64,000 bases of DNA, from assembly GCF_045679555.1 (NCBI RefSeq), contig NC_092096.1:22847211-22911210 (forward strand), in the 5' to 3' direction. Origin of the DNA: Salvelinus alpinus (Eukaryota > Chordata > Actinopteri > Salmoniformes > Salmonidae). Made by a program: the position numbers and the translations under genes. A model generated the notes under the pieces. The model did no database searches, was not told the DNA's origin, and was given only the letters and a program-made list of their open reading frames with translations. Shown piece after piece: positions 60,771 through 64,000 of this stretch (position 1 is its first letter; the number at the start of each line of letters is the position of its first letter).

Positions 60771-63700
60771 GCTACAGTTATTCCCAAAGGAGGGTATCAA
60801 CCCCTCAGTGTAAACCCACATTACAGTGTACACCATATACCCACATTACACCCACATTATTATCTCAAACCCTCTGTCTCTATTGACAGGAGCTGTGGTT
60901 TGTGATGGACTACTACACCAACCCATCTGCCAGTCCCACACCCCATTAAAGACAGACAGACAGACAGCATGCCAGACCAGTAGCCTTGAGTGGTATCCTG
61001 ATGGGCAGCAGGCTCAACGTATTTTTTAACAGGGCTAAGTATCCCTCCCTCCCTCCCACTTCCTCCATCTGCCTGATGTGGGGTGTGACTGATGTCTACC
61101 ATTAAGGCCTCCTCGTCAGTCAGGGGTTAATGGTGCGTCACCACCAGAGGTCTGTAGTGTTCTGTTCTGCTGTGGCTTCACTGGCAGGTGCTAATCTCAC
61201 ACAGTTAAATGTGCACGAGCCCTCCCATTGAGACTTTAATGGTCCTTATATATACCCCCCCACCACACCTCCCTCCCCCTTCCCTCTTTCGACAAACAAG
61301 AACCGCACAACTACGTCGTCAAGACAACATAGTGTATTGCGGTTTGAAAGGCGGTGAGGGGAGGCTGATTGCGAATGGCAGAGAGATTTGTCAAAACATG
61401 TCACATGTCACGGTCCATCACTGACCTCTGGCTACCACTGTCATCATGGCCTGTGTCTCGATCACAATTCTCCCTGTTGCCATTCCTGTAAAATCCCCCC
61501 TCGGTTGAAATGATGGTCTTTATAATCACCTCCTGTGTTCTACAGTACCCGTGATCACGTGCAATCAGTGTCTGTCCTATGTGGAAGATTCCGCTATGTA
61601 CTTGCAGGAAATTGTAAGTCACAAAATGCATTTCCTGATTTGTATAATGAAATAACACCCAGTCTAAGGTTCATATGTACAGTACACTAGCTCTGGTAAA
61701 GATCATCTTCCACAATGTCTTTTCTGGGATTCATCCCCAGAAAGAAGGAGATGGTTAAATTTGCTACTTATCTTCCCACTGGTTGTTTGGATTTGACAAC
61801 AGCTAATCTGGCCTTAACAACAAATGCTGTTTACAATCAAATAAAGCAACCTTATATTTGGGATATGATGGGGTACGACAGTTGAAGCTCACGAGGCTGT
61901 TAGAAGTCATATTCTTCAAGAATCAATTGATAAATCCTGTATTAAAATGACAGTAAATATTGCAGATTGCACCTTTGACTAAAACATGATGTTGTGCTAG
62001 TCTAGACATGGGTTGACCATCAGCACTTGACTTGAAGAGGATAGTATGTCAACACTGATCATCATCCCCTGACAGTTTAAGTTTCTATTGACCCAGTGTG
62101 TCTCCAAGATGTCATGGTCAATTCATTGAATCAACTCCTATATATTGAATACTGTATGAAAATAAAATCTATGTTTTATGACACCTATTGCTCACACTGC
62201 AGTCACTGCCCTCCATGACCCGTGGCCATGTTGCTGTCCAAAGGCATTTCTCTGACTCTTTAGCGATCAATGGAGACCGTATGGATATCCCTGGGACAAC
62301 AGATGTGCGGTTAGCCGGTGTTGTAAACATGCCAATAACTTCAATGATGGAGGCTAAACAGCAGAGGTCGTTTGGAATCATTCGAAATATGTCAATCATT
62401 TTCCATTTAAAAGACCGGCCACGGTGCCAATAGTCAATGTGTTTCCACAGATCCATTTCAATGTACATTAATAATCCATGTGCAATCAAGACTATTTAGA
62501 TGGCAAATAAGTGATTGTGATGCTTTTTCAATGGCCACGACTTTCAATAGGGTTGTTCAGAGCCATACAGTATTCTGAATAAATGGCTCTGGGTTCGCTG
62601 AGTTCTGTCCCCACAGAAATATAATGGCTATGTGTGTAGCATAAGAAGGTATCAATAACATGTTACAATACAGTTACAATAGGGGGACAGCTGAAGCACA
62701 TTCCCCACAATCCATTCAGGCGTAAAGGCGACCTCCACTTTCCAACCAGACAACATCGGTATCCAACCAGAATTCCGTTTCTACTGGAATTCCCAAAGGA
62801 GGGTATCATGCCATGTCCATCAGTACCACTCCTCTCCACTCCCTCACCCCACTCTCAGTTAGTAGGGTGTGCACCCGGAGTGGGTGAACATTTCAATTTC
62901 AATTCCTTATGTTTAAAAAAAACATTTGACCAAGACAAATGATTCTTCATGTTCTGAATCGTTGTGTGGGGTCTATAACATATCATTAACGTTACATTCA
63001 GAAAGTCGTAGCAGTGGTAGGTTTCTCCTAACAACTTTTGAGGATTTTACGTGGTCGTCGTCTTCAAAATTGTTTCTGCGGGTCGCAAAAAGCTAAATAA
63101 GCATGAAGCTGAATTAGATGTAAAAGGCTTTGAATATAAAAAGCGTGTTACACGCTCAGCGCTCAGTTGACATTTCACAGAGATACGCTTGTTTTTGTGA
63201 GAAAAAATAACAGGAATTTTAAATAAATATGAAAAGTGTATACTAAAATATGAATATACTACCTGTCATGTCTCAAAATCAATATCCATCTTACCTCTAG
63301 ATTGGTTTATGTCCTGCGACTTTGAGAAGAAAGATGACGAGTTCAACAGCAAAGTGAGCCTGTCAGTTAGCCAGTAGCCTTAATTCTCACACAGAATCCA
63401 GCCTAGCTGACGAGATGCAATTTTCAAGATTCTTTTTACCACTTTTCTTTCTCTGGTGTCCATTGATTTAGTCACCCTAATTCTGGCCATCCTACCAGGC
63501 TAAAAACACCAATAACTTTTGAACGGATAATGATAGAGACATGACCATTGATTTTCTTCAAGGAGAATGTACACTATTGACATATTAGTTTACCCATTGG
63601 TCAAAGTATGCGTTTTTAATTGGACATCTCTGTTTGGCCGGGGCCTTGATTAGCGTGGTTCACCACCATGGAAAGGTTAGAGAGACACAAATGAATGTAT

Positions 63701-63960
63701 CAAAAGACACTGGAACAATGCTACATGTCACGCCATTATGGCTACCATCTCTCTCCTCATCTTCTGTGTGATGAAGCCGTTCCACAGTGTTGAGGGAGGG
63801 GGGGAAGGGTTGATTAGATAGGGAGGGGGGAAGAGAGTGGGGAGGATGTGGTGTCTGCATGCATGAGAGAGCGAGAGAGAGAGGGAGCGAGGGAGGGAGG
63901 GAGAGAGGGAGAGAGGGAGAGAGAGAGAGAGAGGGAGGAGGAAAAGTGATAAAGATAGTG
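60771..63960. other. 3.2 kb of single-copy-looking sequence
   Basis: AT-rich with no convincing gene. A 106-codon minus-strand frame at 62169-62489 and others show no domain. A 20-bp sequence (attcccaaaggagggtatca) is present at 60780-60799 and again at 62789-62808. A G/A-rich patch lies at 63864-63938. Confidence 0.45.
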
Positions 63961-64000
63961 CACAGGAGGTTGGTGGCACCTCAGTTGGGGAGGACAGGCT
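63961..64000. mobile_element. Start of a salmonid interspersed repeat, cut by window edge
   Basis: cacaggaggttggtggcacc + tcagttggggaggacaggct resembles the beginning of a dispersed salmonid repeat also seen in part at 46612-46670. Most of it lies outside the window. Confidence 0.55.

Overview
This 64 kb window looks like a non-coding stretch of a teleost genome, very probably a salmonid (Salmo, Oncorhynchus or Salvelinus type). The evidence is the mix of mobile elements: tRNA-derived SINEs, two kinds of 5'-truncated LINE, Tc1-like transposons with long inverted repeats, salmonid-type foldback elements and LTR elements whose ends read TGTCAC...CA. I find no convincing host protein-coding exon, rRNA or tRNA gene. 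Almost every long open reading frame is a by-product of a tandem repeat whose unit lacks stop codons.

The dominant feature is tandem repetition. By my own addition roughly 24 kb (over a third) is micro- or minisatellite. There are about twenty unrelated minisatellites with units of 14 to 53 bp and arrays of up to about 120 copies, besides long (CA)n, (CT)n and (TAG)n tracts. Several arrays have higher-order structure: the 35-bp array at 7.5-9.5 kb, the 26-bp array at 54.5-57.2 kb, the 24-bp arrays at 32 kb and 46 kb, and the (TAG)n tract at 39 kb.

Layout. 0-5.4 kb: (TG)n, a 16-bp array, a 28-bp array and (CA)n. 5.7-7.3 kb: a complete Tc1-like transposon with 201-bp inverted repeats and one visible frameshift in its transposase. 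7.4-10.8 kb: 35-bp and 53-bp arrays lying side by side. 11-13.1 kb: a LINE 3' fragment and an internally deleted Tc1-like relic. 14.3-19.3 kb: an LTR-like repeat that contains a 34-bp array, a LINE tail, a SINE and a 32-bp array of about 120 copies. 19.6-20 kb: (CA)n plus degenerate telomere-like sequence. 22.0-25.3 kb: an LTR retroelement with a 5-bp target duplication, a G-tract next to its 3' LTR and one 799-codon proline-rich frame but no reverse transcriptase. 25.4-34.8 kb: a 41-bp array, a second LINE copy, a solo LTR, foldback elements, a GA-rich array, a 24-bp array and (CT)n. 38.6-41.1 kb: (TAG)n and a third LINE fragment. 42-47 kb: MITE-like elements, a 24-bp array and an interrupted SINE. 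48.5-60.8 kb: seven more minisatellites, a LINE tail and GA/CA tracts. The rest is single-copy-looking, AT-rich intergenic or intronic sequence.

The most interesting object is the 3.3 kb LTR element. Its reading frame starts inside the 5' LTR, just after the AATAAA signal, and a similar start peptide is present in all three related LTRs in the window. Its two LTRs are near-identical over 212 bp and strongly divergent over the rest. I worked by eye only: copy numbers, sums and array edges are approximate, and family names rest on recalled knowledge of fish repeats.
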